Part shown: piece after piece, positions 1-8,165 of the stretch
Position numbering within the stretch: position 1 is the stretch's first letter
Layout of the letters: every line of letters starts with the position of its first letter
Source: Kordia algicida
GTDB lineage: Bacteria; Bacteroidota; Bacteroidia; Flavobacteriales; Flavobacteriaceae
NCBI RefSeq assembly: GCF_051013375.1
Contig: NZ_CP142125.1
Length of the DNA: 64,000 nucleotides
Strand: one strand, 5' to 3'
Notes under the pieces: model-generated
What the model was told of the DNA's origin: nothing
Seen by the model: only the letters and a program-made list of their open reading frames with translations
Database searches by the model: none
Made by a program: the position numbers and the translations under genes

Positions 1-473
1 GTACTTAATTCGTTGTTGTTATTAATTCCAGGGAAAGACATTAATAAATTCTCTACTCCAGGATTGGCACCAGGAATCAACCGAACTGTCTCCGCGGAAA
101 CCGTTTGAATTCCTTCCACAGCTTTTCGTTTGCCAGATTCTATGACAACAATATCTATTTGTTCTGTCGTGGTAGACATGATTGGAAAAATTTCATAATC
201 TTCTCCATTTTTCAACTTCACCGTAAACTGAATACGTTTGTGCGCAATATGCGTCATCGTTAACGTTACATTTTCGTTGGCGGGAACTACAATTTTAAAA
301 AAACCATTCTTATTGGTTTGTGTTCCAGTGCCGACAGAAGTTTTAATATTTACGGCATCAATTGGTTGATTATTGGCATCTAAAATAATTCCTCTAACGG
401 TTCCCGTTTGCGCAATGATAAAATTAGCAAACAATAAAAAACCGAAGAAAAACAGATATCGTATTGGTTTCAA
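1..473 (-). CDS. TonB-dependent receptor, N-terminal part (runs off the left edge)
   Basis: About 157 codons are present; the rest lies beyond base 1. The reading starts with a signal peptide (hydrophobic residues 7-21, ending A-Q), then a carboxypeptidase-regulatory-like beta-sandwich (about residues 23-105, opening TGTVRGIILDANNQPI), then the beginning of a plug domain (NPGVENLLMSFPGI). Proteins of this build are outer-membrane gated channels that import substrates with TonB energy; the substrate cannot be told from this part. The only in-frame start after the stop at 486-488 is TTG at 471-473. That lies five bases after the stop of the upstream M23 peptidase gene, so the two are very probably one transcript. 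Family call is firm, start codon is inferred. Confidence 0.85.
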   Translation of the reverse strand, partial: MKPIRYLFFFGFLLFANFIIAQTGTVRGIILDANNQPIDAVNIKTSVGTGTQTNKNGFFKIVVPANENVTLTMTHIAHKRIQFTVKLKNGEDYEIFPIMSTTTEQIDIVVIESGKRKAVEGIQTVSAETVRLIPGANPGVENLLMSFPGINNNNELS

Positions 474-478
474 TAGTC

Positions 479-2179
479 TTAGTTTTTAATTTTTCTATAA
501 AATGTGCTGGTAAAAGTAGTACTATTTCCAACATTATCAGTAACGATCAACTTTAAATTATGTTTTGCTTCCGTAAAAATAATGTCACTAAAATCGTAGG
601 TGAGCATGCCTTTTTTGGCGTCATATTCAAACAAAATCCACTTCCCGTTAATAGTTCCGCGATAACTTCGCACACCAGAAAGATTGTCCGTTACTTTAAT
701 TTTTAAATATTTTTTGGAAGAAATCCACTTGTCTTTTGCAAAATTAATTGGTTTTACCTTTGGAGGAATGGAATCTTTTGCAATAAAGTACGTTCCCAAA
801 TTTTTGGTACTTGTGGTAAATTTTGCACCTTTCTTTTTGGTTCTGCTGTATGAAGGTTTCTTCTTAGAATTTAGACTTGCAATAAATAATTGTTTGCGTT
901 CTTTGGCAGGATATTTAGAAACATCAAAAGTAATAACGAAGTTTTTGTGCGCCGCAACTTTATCATTGTGAATTTTATAGTGTCCTTTTTTATCTTTTGA
1001 AAGATCGAAATAGAAATCTTCATAAAATGTATTTTTCGGAATATACACACTTACATCACCTTCTTTAATTGAATGTTCTGCATTACGTGTGATGAAATTC
1101 TGAGTAATTTTTTCCTTTTTCTTTTGTTTGATTGGTTGTGTTTTTCCAACAATCGGAACCGTAATTGTAGTCACATTATCTTTAAAATCTTTCACTTTGA
1201 GCACTACGGTATATTCTTTTCCTTCTTCAATGTGAATGCGTCCGTTATTAACGACATCGTTATAAATACTTAGTTTGTTTGCAGGAGTTACAAAACAGCG
1301 TTGTACACGTTGCTTTTTTTCTTTAAAACGAGCATAATCAATCAATGTATTAATATATCTCGATTCGCCAAAAGAAAACTTATTAAAGGTATAACTGAAA
1401 TTTTTGATGCCATTCACAAAGGTTTCTAATTGATAAATTCCGTTTTTATTGAAAGCCAAATCTTGTCGGTCGTACGAGTTAATTCCCAAGCCAATCACAC
1501 CAGAAGCGTATACTTTTGAAGCGATAAAGCTATTTTTCTCCTTTGCTTTTTTCAACTGTAATTGCACAACTTTATTAGAAGCATTAATCTGAGCCGCATC
1601 AGACAACGCATAAGCAAACACACCATTTACGGTCGGATGGTGAGAATCCTTTACATCAATACCAAACAACATCGGATTCATTGGTTTGGAAGCTGCATCG
1701 CGAATTTCAAAGTGCAAATGTGGTCCGCCAGAAGAACCACTATTCCCAGAATATGCAATGACTTCTCCTTTTTTAACAACCAATTCACCTGCTTTTGGGT
1801 ACAATTGTATCTCATAACTTTCTTTAGCGTATTGCTGTTTTTTCAAATATGCTTCAAGTTTTGGAGCAAGTTTCTTCAAATGTGCATATACCGAAGTATA
1901 TCCATTTGTATGTGTAATGTACAAGGCTTTTCCAAATCCCCAATGCTGAATCTTAATGCGAGACACATGTCCATCACCAATGGCAAACACTTCAAAACCT
2001 TCTTTCTGTTTCGTTTTAATATCAATACCAGAATGAAAATGATTGCTGCGCAGTTCTCCAAAAGTTCCCGACAAAATAATAGGAATATCTAACGGCGATC
2101 TAAAATCGTTTTGAGGATATTTTTTTTGAGAAAAGGCAAAAGAAAAGAAAAATAGAAAAATAAAAAACAGTCTGTACAT
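479..2179 (-). CDS. M23 family metallopeptidase, secreted
   Basis: 566 residues. Residues 1-18 form a signal peptide (many Phe/Leu, ending FSQ). The LytM/M23 peptidase core is at residues about 30-160: the HxxxD zinc motif is H49-S-G-I-D53, a conserved YAH ends at H100, and the HxH motif is H154-L-H156 in GGPHLHFE. These zinc ligands are intact, so an active cell-wall (peptidoglycan cross-link) endopeptidase is likely, working in the periplasm. The C-terminal 350 residues carry beta-rich segments including an Ig-like domain near the end (VTDNLSGVRSYRGTINGKW), also common in flavobacterial M23 proteins. It lies upstream of and close to the TonB receptor gene. Divergent from the zapA operon. 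Confidence 0.9.
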   Translation of the reverse strand: MYRLFFIFLFFFSFAFSQKKYPQNDFRSPLDIPIILSGTFGELRSNHFHSGIDIKTKQKEGFEVFAIGDGHVSRIKIQHWGFGKALYITHTNGYTSVYAHLKKLAPKLEAYLKKQQYAKESYEIQLYPKAGELVVKKGEVIAYSGNSGSSGGPHLHFEIRDAASKPMNPMLFGIDVKDSHHPTVNGVFAYALSDAAQINASNKVVQLQLKKAKEKNSFIASKVYASGVIGLGINSYDRQDLAFNKNGIYQLETFVNGIKNFSYTFNKFSFGESRYINTLIDYARFKEKKQRVQRCFVTPANKLSIYNDVVNNGRIHIEEGKEYTVVLKVKDFKDNVTTITVPIVGKTQPIKQKKKEKITQNFITRNAEHSIKEGDVSVYIPKNTFYEDFYFDLSKDKKGHYKIHNDKVAAHKNFVITFDVSKYPAKERKQLFIASLNSKKKPSYSRTKKKGAKFTTSTKNLGTYFIAKDSIPPKVKPINFAKDKWISSKKYLKIKVTDNLSGVRSYRGTINGKWILFEYDAKKGMLTYDFSDIIFTEAKHNLKLIVTDNVGNSTTFTSTFYRKIKN

Positions 2180-2305
2180 AAATCAAAAATGCGTTTGAGA
2201 AGCTAAAATAGCTAATACTTAGTTAATTTGAAATCTTTAAATTCAAAAACTACACCAAAAAAAATACGAATCTTAAAGTATTACTTTAAATAATAGTCAA
2301 AACCC

Positions 2306-2336
2306 TTGCGAACTAATTTTATGAATGCTAAATTTG
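2306..2336 (+). promoter_or_regulatory. Promoter of the coiled-coil/zapA operon
   Basis: TTG at 2306-2308, a 20-base spacer, then TAAATTTG at 2329-2336. This matches the Bacteroidetes primary-sigma consensus (-33 TTG, -7 TAnnTTTG) exactly. The implied start of transcription, near 2340, favours ATG at 2364 over the upstream TTG at 2349 as the start of the first gene. Confidence 0.75.
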
Positions 2337-2363
2337 TAACCGTATGCATTGAATAAAAATGTA

Positions 2364-2654
2364 ATGAATAGTACTTTGAAAATCGTTGATTCTCTTGAAA
2401 ATAGCGTAAGTGAGATGCTTCATAGGCTTCAAGTCTTGGAACAAAAAAATCAACAACTACGTCAAGAATTAACCAATTCAAAGGAAGAATCACAACGTTT
2501 ACACGAAGAAATCTCTCAATGGGAAGAAAAGTATAATACGTTAAAAATTGCAAATTCGATGCTCGGCAGTGATAATAACAAAAAAGAAGCTAAGCTTAAA
2601 ATAAATACACTAATTCGGCAAATTGACCATTGTATTGCACAATTGGCTGAATAA
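2364..2654 (+). CDS. Small coiled-coil protein upstream of zapA
   Basis: 96 residues from ATG 2364 (an in-frame TTG at 2349 would add five residues but sits almost on the inferred transcription start). Nearly the whole chain is a coiled coil rich in Glu, Gln, Lys and Leu (SVSEMLHRLQVLEQKNQQLRQ). There is no signal peptide or membrane segment, so it is cytoplasmic. The gene is followed 20 bases later by zapA and shares its promoter. A role in division, for instance as a partner of ZapA in the way ZapB is in gammaproteobacteria, is suggested only by position and shape; I do not recognise a named family. Confidence 0.8.
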   Translation: MNSTLKIVDSLENSVSEMLHRLQVLEQKNQQLRQELTNSKEESQRLHEEISQWEEKYNTLKIANSMLGSDNNKKEAKLKINTLIRQIDHCIAQLAE

Positions 2655-2674
2655 AAAAGATAGTTCTTTACACT

Positions 2675-2965
2675 ATGGAAAACAAGCTCAAAATAAAGCT
2701 TTCTATTGCGGATAGAGTATATCCACTAACCATCCCAGCGAGCCAAGAAGAAGGTTTGCGCAAAGCGGCAAAAAAAATAGAAGCAATGATTAAACAATTT
2801 GAGCAAAACTACGCGGTGAGAGATAAGCAAGATGTTTTGGCAATGTGTGCCTTGCAATTTGCTTCACAAGTAGAACAAAAAGCCATCGATAAAGATACCA
2901 ATCAAAAAGTACTAGAAGAAAAATTAAAAGCGCTGGACGATTTGCTAAAAGCGCAGCTTAGTTGA
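2675..2965 (+). CDS. zapA: Cell division protein ZapA
   Basis: 96 residues, the usual size for ZapA. The N-terminal half has the ZapA globular head (KLKIKLSIADRVYPLTIPASQEEGLRKAA), the C-terminal half is the long dimer/tetramer helix ending in a coiled coil (VLEEKLKALDDLLKAQ). ZapA binds FtsZ and bundles its filaments at mid-cell. It is second in a two-gene operon with the coiled-coil gene at 2364 and is followed directly by a 6S-like RNA, an arrangement that recalls the zapA-ssrS pair of enterobacteria. Confidence 0.92.
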   Translation: MENKLKIKLSIADRVYPLTIPASQEEGLRKAAKKIEAMIKQFEQNYAVRDKQDVLAMCALQFASQVEQKAIDKDTNQKVLEEKLKALDDLLKAQLS

Positions 2966-3000
2966 TAATAAAAAAGTTCTTTAAAATATAAATAGGTTAC

Positions 3001-3186
3001 TGCCTACATTGGTTTTTATTTTTGATAAACTCAACGTTAATATAATTAAAAAGAGTGAGTCATGGTTGTAAAAGCAAGCTGCTATACTAAACTTGTTTGG
3101 TATTCGAGCAGATCCTTGATCAATCTGTTAGCTCTAAACTTGTTTTTTGGAGTTTATACAAAACTCTAATCAATGTAGGCTTTTTT
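3001..3186 (+). ncRNA. ssrS: 6S RNA (6S-Flavo type), probable ssrS
   Basis: A 10-base closing stem is perfect: GCCTACATTG (3002-3011) pairs with CAATGTAGGC (3171-3180), followed by a T run (3181-3186) that would terminate transcription. The interior is long and largely unpaired at the flanks, with an apical hairpin at 3079-3111 (CTGCT ... AGCAG enclosing ATACTAAAC/GTTTGGTAT). This is the 6S shape: closing stem, large open bubble, apical stem, about 185 nt. 6S RNA binds the sigma-loaded RNA polymerase by mimicking an open promoter. Position right after zapA matches the ssrS locus in other bacteria. A TTG at 2962 and TATAAATA at 2987-2994 may be its promoter. Assignment rests on shape and position. 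Confidence 0.75.
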
Positions 3187-3195
3187 AGTGAAACT

Positions 3196-3660
3196 CAATT
3201 TTGTGAAGTCCGAAGGACGCACACAAAATTGTAAGTTGAACTAATCCCTTTGCATAAAGGGATCTTGAAGTTCGATTCTAAAATTTTTTAAGTGTTCAAA
3301 AGGCGCACAAAATTGTAAGTTGAACTAATCCCTTTGCATAAAGGGATCTTGAAGTTCGATTCTAAAATTTTTTAAGTGTTCAAAAGGCGCACAAAATTGT
3401 AAGTTGAACTAATCCCTTTGCATAAAAGGATCTTGAAGTTCGATTCGAAAATTTTTTAAGTGTTCAAAAGGCACATAAAATTGTAAGTTGAACTAATCTC
3501 TTTGAAGAAAAGAATCTTGTAGTTTATGTGAAGATTTTTAAGTGTTCAAAATACAAACATAAAATTACAAGTAGAACCCAAAAATTACACTTTTAGTTTG
3601 CGAATGTTGCAACACAATCATCAAACTAAAAGTTGAACAAATTCACTGAAAAGTGAATGC
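3196..3660 (+). repeat. Tandem 84-bp hairpin repeat array between 6S RNA and rny
   Basis: Units begin at 3222, 3306, 3390, 3474 and 3558, exactly 84 bases apart. The first three are nearly identical; the fourth and fifth are diverged. Units 1 and 2 carry a perfect 8-bp hairpin ATCCCTTT-gcat-AAAGGGAT (3244-3263, 3328-3347); unit 3 has one mismatch (3412-3431). After unit 5, the same anchor AGTTGAAC is followed by a different but perfect hairpin, ATTCACT-gaaa-AGTGAAT (3641-3658). Other stems: CAATTTTGTG/CACAAAATTG (3196-3205 with 3222-3231) and CTTTTAGTTTG/CAAACTAAAAG (about 3590-3632). No open reading frame covers the array. Function unknown. Confidence 0.9.
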
Positions 3661-3704
3661 TAAGGTTTTTACCTTAAAAAATGAATACATAATTAAGACG
3701 ACAG

Positions 3705-5279
3705 ATGATGGATAATATGACAATCATAATTGCAGTCGCCGTTGGCGCGATTGGTTTAATCATAGGCTTTGCCATAGCAAAAAGTTTGGAGAAAAAACAA
3801 GCTTCAAAAATCATTGAAGAAGCCAAAAAAGAAGCTTCTTCAGTATTAAAAGATGCGAAAGCAAATGCCGAAAATGTGAAGAAAGACAAAATTCTTCAAG
3901 CCAAAGAAAAATTCCTCGAACTAAAAGCAGAACACGAAAAATTTATCTTATCGAAAGATAAAAAAATGGCAGAAGCTGAAAAGCGCACACGCGATAAAGA
4001 ATCTCAAATTTCTAGCGAATTATCGAAGAATAAAAAGATCAATCAGGAATTAGAATCTAAAGTAAAAGATTACAATTACCGATTAGATTTTATTGAAAAA
4101 AAGAAAACGGAAGTAGAGCGTTTGCACAAAAGTCAAATAGAACAATTGGAAGTAATTTCTGGTTTATCTGCCGACGAAGCCAAAGAACAATTGGTTGCCT
4201 CTTTAAAAGAAGAAGCAAAAACAGACGCAATGAGCTATATTCAAGCAAAATTGGAAGAAGCAAAAATGACTGCGCAGCAAGAAGCGAAAAAAGTTATCAT
4301 CAATACCATTCAACGTATAGGAACAGAAGAAGCCGTAGAAAACTGTGTTTCTGTATTTAATATAGAATCAGACGATGTAAAAGGACGTATTATTGGTAGA
4401 GAAGGACGAAATATTAGAGCTTTAGAAGCGGCAACTGGAGTTGAAATTATTGTGGATGATACACCAGAAGCCATCATTTTATCATGTTTTGACTCAGTTC
4501 GTAGAGAGATTGCACGTCTATCATTACACAGATTGGTTACTGACGGACGAATTCACCCAGCACGAATAGAAGAAGTCGTAAAGAAAACACGCAAGCAAAT
4601 CGATGAAGAAATCATTGAAGTAGGGAAGCGTACCGTAATCGATTTAGGAATTCACGGTTTACATCCAGAGTTGATAAAAACGGTTGGTAGAATGAAATAT
4701 CGTTCTTCTTACGGACAAAACTTATTACAACACTCGCGTGAAGTAGCGAAGCTTTGTGGCGTGATGGCTGCCGAATTAGGATTGAATCCGAAATTGGCAA
4801 AAAGAGCAGGATTGCTACACGATATCGGAAAAGTGCCAGACACAGAAACCGAAGTGCCACACGCAATTTTAGGAATGCAATGGGCAGAAAAATACGGTGA
4901 AAAACCAGAAGTATGCAATGCCATTGGAGCGCATCACGATGAAATAGAAATGATTTCGTTATTATCGCCAATTGTACAGGTTTGTGATGCTATTTCTGGA
5001 GCAAGACCAGGCGCGCGTCGTCAAGTATTAGACAGTTATATTCAACGTTTAAAAGACTTAGAAGACATTGCATTTGGATTTAGCGGAGTGAAAAAAGCAT
5101 ACGCAATTCAAGCAGGTAGAGAATTACGTGTAATTGTTGAAAGCGAAAAAGTAGATGATGCAAAAGCTGCGGAATTGTCATTTAACATTTCACAGAAAAT
5201 TCAAACGGATATGACTTACCCTGGACAAGTGAAAATTACAGTTATTAGAGAAACAAGAGCTGTAAATATTGCCAAATAA
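3705..5279 (+). CDS. rny: Ribonuclease Y
   Basis: 524 residues, the normal length. Order: N-terminal membrane anchor (residues 5-25), long charged coiled coil (about 28-190), KH RNA-binding domain with GRIIGREGRNIRALE near residues 227-241, then an HD phosphohydrolase domain with H372-D373 in GLLHDIGK. All catalytic elements are present. RNase Y is a membrane-bound endoribonuclease that starts mRNA decay. Two ATGs at 3705 and 3708 are equally possible starts. The gene follows the 6S RNA and hairpin array with no clear promoter of its own in between, so the array could be part of its 5' leader. Confidence 0.95.
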   Translation: MMDNMTIIIAVAVGAIGLIIGFAIAKSLEKKQASKIIEEAKKEASSVLKDAKANAENVKKDKILQAKEKFLELKAEHEKFILSKDKKMAEAEKRTRDKESQISSELSKNKKINQELESKVKDYNYRLDFIEKKKTEVERLHKSQIEQLEVISGLSADEAKEQLVASLKEEAKTDAMSYIQAKLEEAKMTAQQEAKKVIINTIQRIGTEEAVENCVSVFNIESDDVKGRIIGREGRNIRALEAATGVEIIVDDTPEAIILSCFDSVRREIARLSLHRLVTDGRIHPARIEEVVKKTRKQIDEEIIEVGKRTVIDLGIHGLHPELIKTVGRMKYRSSYGQNLLQHSREVAKLCGVMAAELGLNPKLAKRAGLLHDIGKVPDTETEVPHAILGMQWAEKYGEKPEVCNAIGAHHDEIEMISLLSPIVQVCDAISGARPGARRQVLDSYIQRLKDLEDIAFGFSGVKKAYAIQAGRELRVIVESEKVDDAKAAELSFNISQKIQTDMTYPGQVKITVIRETRAVNIAK

Positions 5280-5308
5280 GCAGTAAAATAGCCTCAAGAA
5301 ATTATAAA

Positions 5309-5352
5309 AACGTGAATACTAAAGTTTTCTTAACTACGGTATTCACGTTTAT
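5309..5352 (+). terminator. Terminator after rny
   Basis: Perfect 11-bp stem AACGTGAATAC (5309-5319) with GTATTCACGTT (5339-5349), with a short T-rich tail. Thirty bases after the rny stop. Confidence 0.65.
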
Positions 5353-5425
5353 TGTTTATGGCAAACCAATGACGAAATGATATTATTTATGGTTAATTTT
5401 AAGTATAACCTAAATAAAGCCTGAC

Positions 5426-5596
5426 ATGTTAAAGAAAATCTTGAATCTAACTGGCGTAGATGCACTTACGAAAATTGACCAAGTGCAAGCCAATGGAGGA
5501 AAAGAATCCTCCGTAACATCTTCTTTTATGTGTTACTGTAATAGTGTCTTTGTAGGGGAAACAAGTTCCGTAAAGGAATGTTGGAAAACCTGTTAA
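5426..5596 (+). CDS. Orphan GG-leader, Cys-rich small peptide (bacteriocin/RiPP-like precursor)
   Basis: 56 codons, ATG at 5426, TAA at 5594-5596. The first 25 residues look like a double-glycine leader (MLKKILNLTGVDALTKIDQV then QANGG), of the kind seen in Bacteroidetes peptide precursors. The 31-residue remainder carries four Cys (C36, C38, C52, C56, pattern CYC ... CWKTC) and many Ser/Thr. Leader peptides of this sort are cut after GG by peptidase-containing ABC exporters, and the rest may be a bacteriocin or modified peptide. No modification enzyme, transporter or immunity gene lies in the window, so function is open. The gene has its own terminator at 5624. Assignment is from leader similarity by eye. 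Confidence 0.65.
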   Translation: MLKKILNLTGVDALTKIDQVQANGGKESSVTSSFMCYCNSVFVGETSSVKECWKTC

Positions 5597-5623
5597 TACA
5601 GAAAATAGTAATGCTGAAAAAGG

Positions 5624-5663
5624 AAAAGCAGAAATCTTTGAAGAAAAGGTTTCTGCTTTTTTT
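5624..5663. terminator. Bidirectional terminator between the peptide gene and xerD
   Basis: Stem AAAAGCAGAAA (5624-5634) with TTTCTGCTTTT (5650-5660), followed by a T run on the plus strand and preceded by A residues that give a short U run on the minus strand. It serves the peptide gene at 5426 and overlaps the last codon of the convergent xerD gene. Confidence 0.8.
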
Positions 5664-6558
5664 ATGTTCTTGGATGATATTTTTCCATCACTTTTGCCAA
5701 ATGACTTCGATCGACATGCATGTAAATTTCTGTAGTGGTAATGCTTTCGTGTCCCAACATTAATTGTATAGCACGTAAATCGGCACCATTTTCAAGTAAA
5801 TGTGTCGCAAACGAATGTCTGAACGTATGTGGTGAAATGTTCTTTTTTAATCCTGATTTCTCTGTCAAACGTTTCACAATCGTAAAAATCATCACACGTG
5901 TCAATTGTTTTCCGCGTCTATTTAAAAAAACCGTATCGCCAAACTCAGGAATGTAAGGAACATGTTGTCGTTGTCCTTGTATATAAAGATTGATGTATTT
6001 TTTGGTGATGCTACTAATAGGAACAAAACGTTGTTTATCACCTTTTCCAGTGACTCTGATGAAACCTTCGTCAAAAAACAAATCAGAAATCTTAAGATTG
6101 ACTAATTCGCTCACGCGCAAACCACAACCATATAAAGTTTCAATAATGGCTTTATTGCGATGTCCTTCATTTTTACTCAAATCAATCGCAGCAATCAGTT
6201 TTTCAATATCTTTTAGTGCAAGTGTATCAGGTAATTTTCTACCAATCTTTGGCGCTTCAATCAGTTCAGTAGGATTGTCTTTTCGATAATCTTCAAAAAC
6301 AAGATAATTAAAAAAGCTCTTTAATCCAGAAATAATTCGTGTTTGCGAACGTGCATTTAACACCTTTGCTATTTCGTATATAAATTGTTGCACAGTAGCT
6401 TCATCAATTGATAAAGGCGAATGATTAATTGCATTATTTTCCACAAATCGAATGAGTTTTTCAATATCGTGCGAATAATTTACAATTGTATTTTCAGACA
6501 AACCACGTTCAATTCTTAAAAAGTGCTGAAAATCTCTAAGTGTATGCGTCCATTTCAT
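5662..6558 (-). CDS. xerD: Tyrosine recombinase XerD
   Basis: 298 residues, standard for XerC/D. The N-terminal SAM-like core-binding domain is residues 1-90; the catalytic domain follows with all active residues visible: R148 (GCGLRVSEL), K172 (GKGDKQ), H244 and R247 (HTFRHSF), H270 (LGHESI) and nucleophile Y279 (EIYMHV). It resolves chromosome dimers at dif near the division site together with a partner recombinase; many Bacteroidetes have a single such gene annotated xerD. Transcribed toward the GG-leader peptide gene and divergent from the OMP pair at 6728. Confidence 0.92.
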   Translation of the reverse strand: MKWTHTLRDFQHFLRIERGLSENTIVNYSHDIEKLIRFVENNAINHSPLSIDEATVQQFIYEIAKVLNARSQTRIISGLKSFFNYLVFEDYRKDNPTELIEAPKIGRKLPDTLALKDIEKLIAAIDLSKNEGHRNKAIIETLYGCGLRVSELVNLKISDLFFDEGFIRVTGKGDKQRFVPISSITKKYINLYIQGQRQHVPYIPEFGDTVFLNRRGKQLTRVMIFTIVKRLTEKSGLKKNISPHTFRHSFATHLLENGADLRAIQLMLGHESITTTEIYMHVDRSHLAKVMEKYHPRT

Positions 6559-6727
6559 GGGTAAATTCTTACATTCTTAACAAAAATATGTTAAAAATTA
6601 AACAATTGATAGTCAGTTTGTTATAAAAAAGGTTGCTTTAAATTATGTTAATAATTAGTTAACAAATGTAGCTTAATTTACAAAAAAGTAGTTCTTTTGC
6701 ACTGAATTAATTAAAAAACTATTTAAG

Positions 6728-7258
6728 ATGAAAAAAATTATTTTAGCAGCTGTAGCTGTTTTTGGATTCGCTTTCGCGGCAAACGCACAAGACGGTGACA
6801 AAGCAACAGGGCAAACAGCAAAAGGAAAGTGGTTAATTGAAGCTAACACAGGAAATGCTGTATTAGGAACTACTGGAATCTACTTTACTTCAGTTGATGG
6901 AGAATCTACTTTTAACATTGGTTTAGATGGTGGATACTTCGTAATGGACGATTTAGCTATTAAAGCTGGTCTTGGTTACGGATCTAACTCTGCAGCTGAT
7001 ACGAATATCTTTTCGTACCGTTTAGGAGCTAAGTATTATGTAAAAAGCATGATTCCTGTAACACTTGACTTAACTGGATCTTCTATTAAAGATGCTCAAG
7101 AAAACCCAATGTGGTTAGGAATTGGAGCTGGTTACGCTTGGTTTATTGGAAACAATGTTTCTATCGAGCCAGGACTTCGTTACAATGTTTCTTTGAATGA
7201 AGATTTTACTGACGAAGGAGTTTTACAATTCAACGTTGGATTTGCTTTACACTTCTAA
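6728..7258 (+). CDS. Outer membrane beta-barrel protein, paralogue A
   Basis: 176 residues with a clear signal peptide (MKKIILAAVAVFGFAFAANAQ). The mature part alternates hydrophobic and polar residues with repeated Gly-Tyr/Phe turns and ends in Phe (NVGFALHF), as outer-membrane barrels do; about eight strands are expected. It closely matches the next gene (7434) over its whole length, so the two arose by tandem duplication. It has its own terminator at 7290. No specific function can be assigned. Confidence 0.85.
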   Translation: MKKIILAAVAVFGFAFAANAQDGDKATGQTAKGKWLIEANTGNAVLGTTGIYFTSVDGESTFNIGLDGGYFVMDDLAIKAGLGYGSNSAADTNIFSYRLGAKYYVKSMIPVTLDLTGSSIKDAQENPMWLGIGAGYAWFIGNNVSIEPGLRYNVSLNEDFTDEGVLQFNVGFALHF

Positions 7259-7289
7259 GAAAGTTTAAACAAACAATAGTATATACAAA

Positions 7290-7316
7290 AAGAGGAAGCT
7301 TGGCTTCCTCTTTTTT
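7290..7316 (+). terminator. Terminator after OMP paralogue A
   Basis: Perfect 10-bp stem AAGAGGAAGC (7290-7299) with GCTTCCTCTT (7303-7312), three-base loop, then T run. Confidence 0.9.
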
Positions 7317-7433
7317 AGTTTAGAAGGTTTTTTAGTCGCTAAAAACGGATTGAGTCAAAAGAAAATCTGTTTGAACAAAGCATTTTTACTGTATTTCTGG
7401 AGTTTTGTACATCAATAATAAAAATTTATAATA

Positions 7434-7964
7434 ATGAAAAAAATTATTTTAGCTGTAGTAGCTTTGGTTGGTTTTTCGTTTGCCTCACATGCACAAGACG
7501 ACGATACAACTAGAATGCAAACTGCAAAAGGTAAATGGCTAATTGAAGCCAATACAGGAAATGAAACATTAGGAAATACAGGTATTTATTTTTCAAATCA
7601 AGATGGTGAATATATCTATAATGTTGGTTTTGACGGAGGATACTTTATCGCGGATGATTTGGCGCTTAAATTCGGTTTAGGATACGGAGGAGACTCAGAA
7701 ACAGACTTAAACGGATTTTCCTATAGAGTAGGAGGTAAATACTATATTGCTAGTAAATTTCCAATAACACTTGATGTTACTGGTGCAAAAATTGACAATC
7801 AGGATGAAAATCCTTTTTGGTTAGGAATCGGCGGTGGATACGCTTGGTTTATTGGAGATCATATCTCTATTGAACCAGGAGTTCGTTACAATGTATCTTT
7901 AAATGAAGATTTCACAGATAAAGATAGATTTCAGATAAACATCGGATTCGTAGTTTATCTATAA
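7434..7964 (+). CDS. Outer membrane beta-barrel protein, paralogue B
   Basis: 176 residues, the same length as the gene at 6728 and alike along the whole chain (both have TAKGKWLIEANTGN near residue 30 and WLGIG-GYAWFIG near 130-145). Signal peptide is residues 1-21 (ending SHAQ). The C-terminus (IGFVVYL) lacks the terminal Phe of the paralogue. Tandem duplicate of an outer-membrane barrel of unknown role. Terminators follow at 7999 and 8054, so it is transcribed alone. Confidence 0.85.
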   Translation: MKKIILAVVALVGFSFASHAQDDDTTRMQTAKGKWLIEANTGNETLGNTGIYFSNQDGEYIYNVGFDGGYFIADDLALKFGLGYGGDSETDLNGFSYRVGGKYYIASKFPITLDVTGAKIDNQDENPFWLGIGGGYAWFIGDHISIEPGVRYNVSLNEDFTDKDRFQINIGFVVYL

Positions 7965-7998
7965 AATAAAAATATACATAACAGACAAATGTAAGTTG

Positions 7999-8030
7999 AA
8001 AGTGGAAGCGTAAGGACCTTCCACTTTTTT
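7999..8030 (+). terminator. Terminator after OMP paralogue B
   Basis: Stem AAAGTGGAAG (7999-8008) with CTTCCACTTT (8018-8027) followed by a T run. Confidence 0.85.
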
Positions 8031-8053
8031 TATGACTCATCATATTATAAATA

Positions 8054-8078
8054 GGGAGCTTTTAAGCTTCTTTTTTTA
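8054..8078 (+). terminator. Second, weaker terminator hairpin
   Basis: GGAGCTT/AAGCTTC hairpin (8055-8070, one G-T pair) followed by seven T. It stands about 25 bases after the first terminator and may act as a backup. Confidence 0.5.
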
Positions 8079-8165
8079 TTAATAAATGATCCACGAAACA
8101 TTAACATTTCAAACTATTTTAATACTTTCGCAGCTTCATTAACAAAAATTAAAACAGATTAAAAC

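Noticed and set aside
1562..2092. 176-codon frame antisense to the M23 peptidase
   Set aside because: Shadow of the real gene; composition odd and no domain.
3222..3640. CRISPR-like or tRNA-like array (contains GTTCGATTC, a T-arm-like word)
   Set aside because: No spacers between units, and no acceptor, D or anticodon arm can be built around the T-arm-like word.
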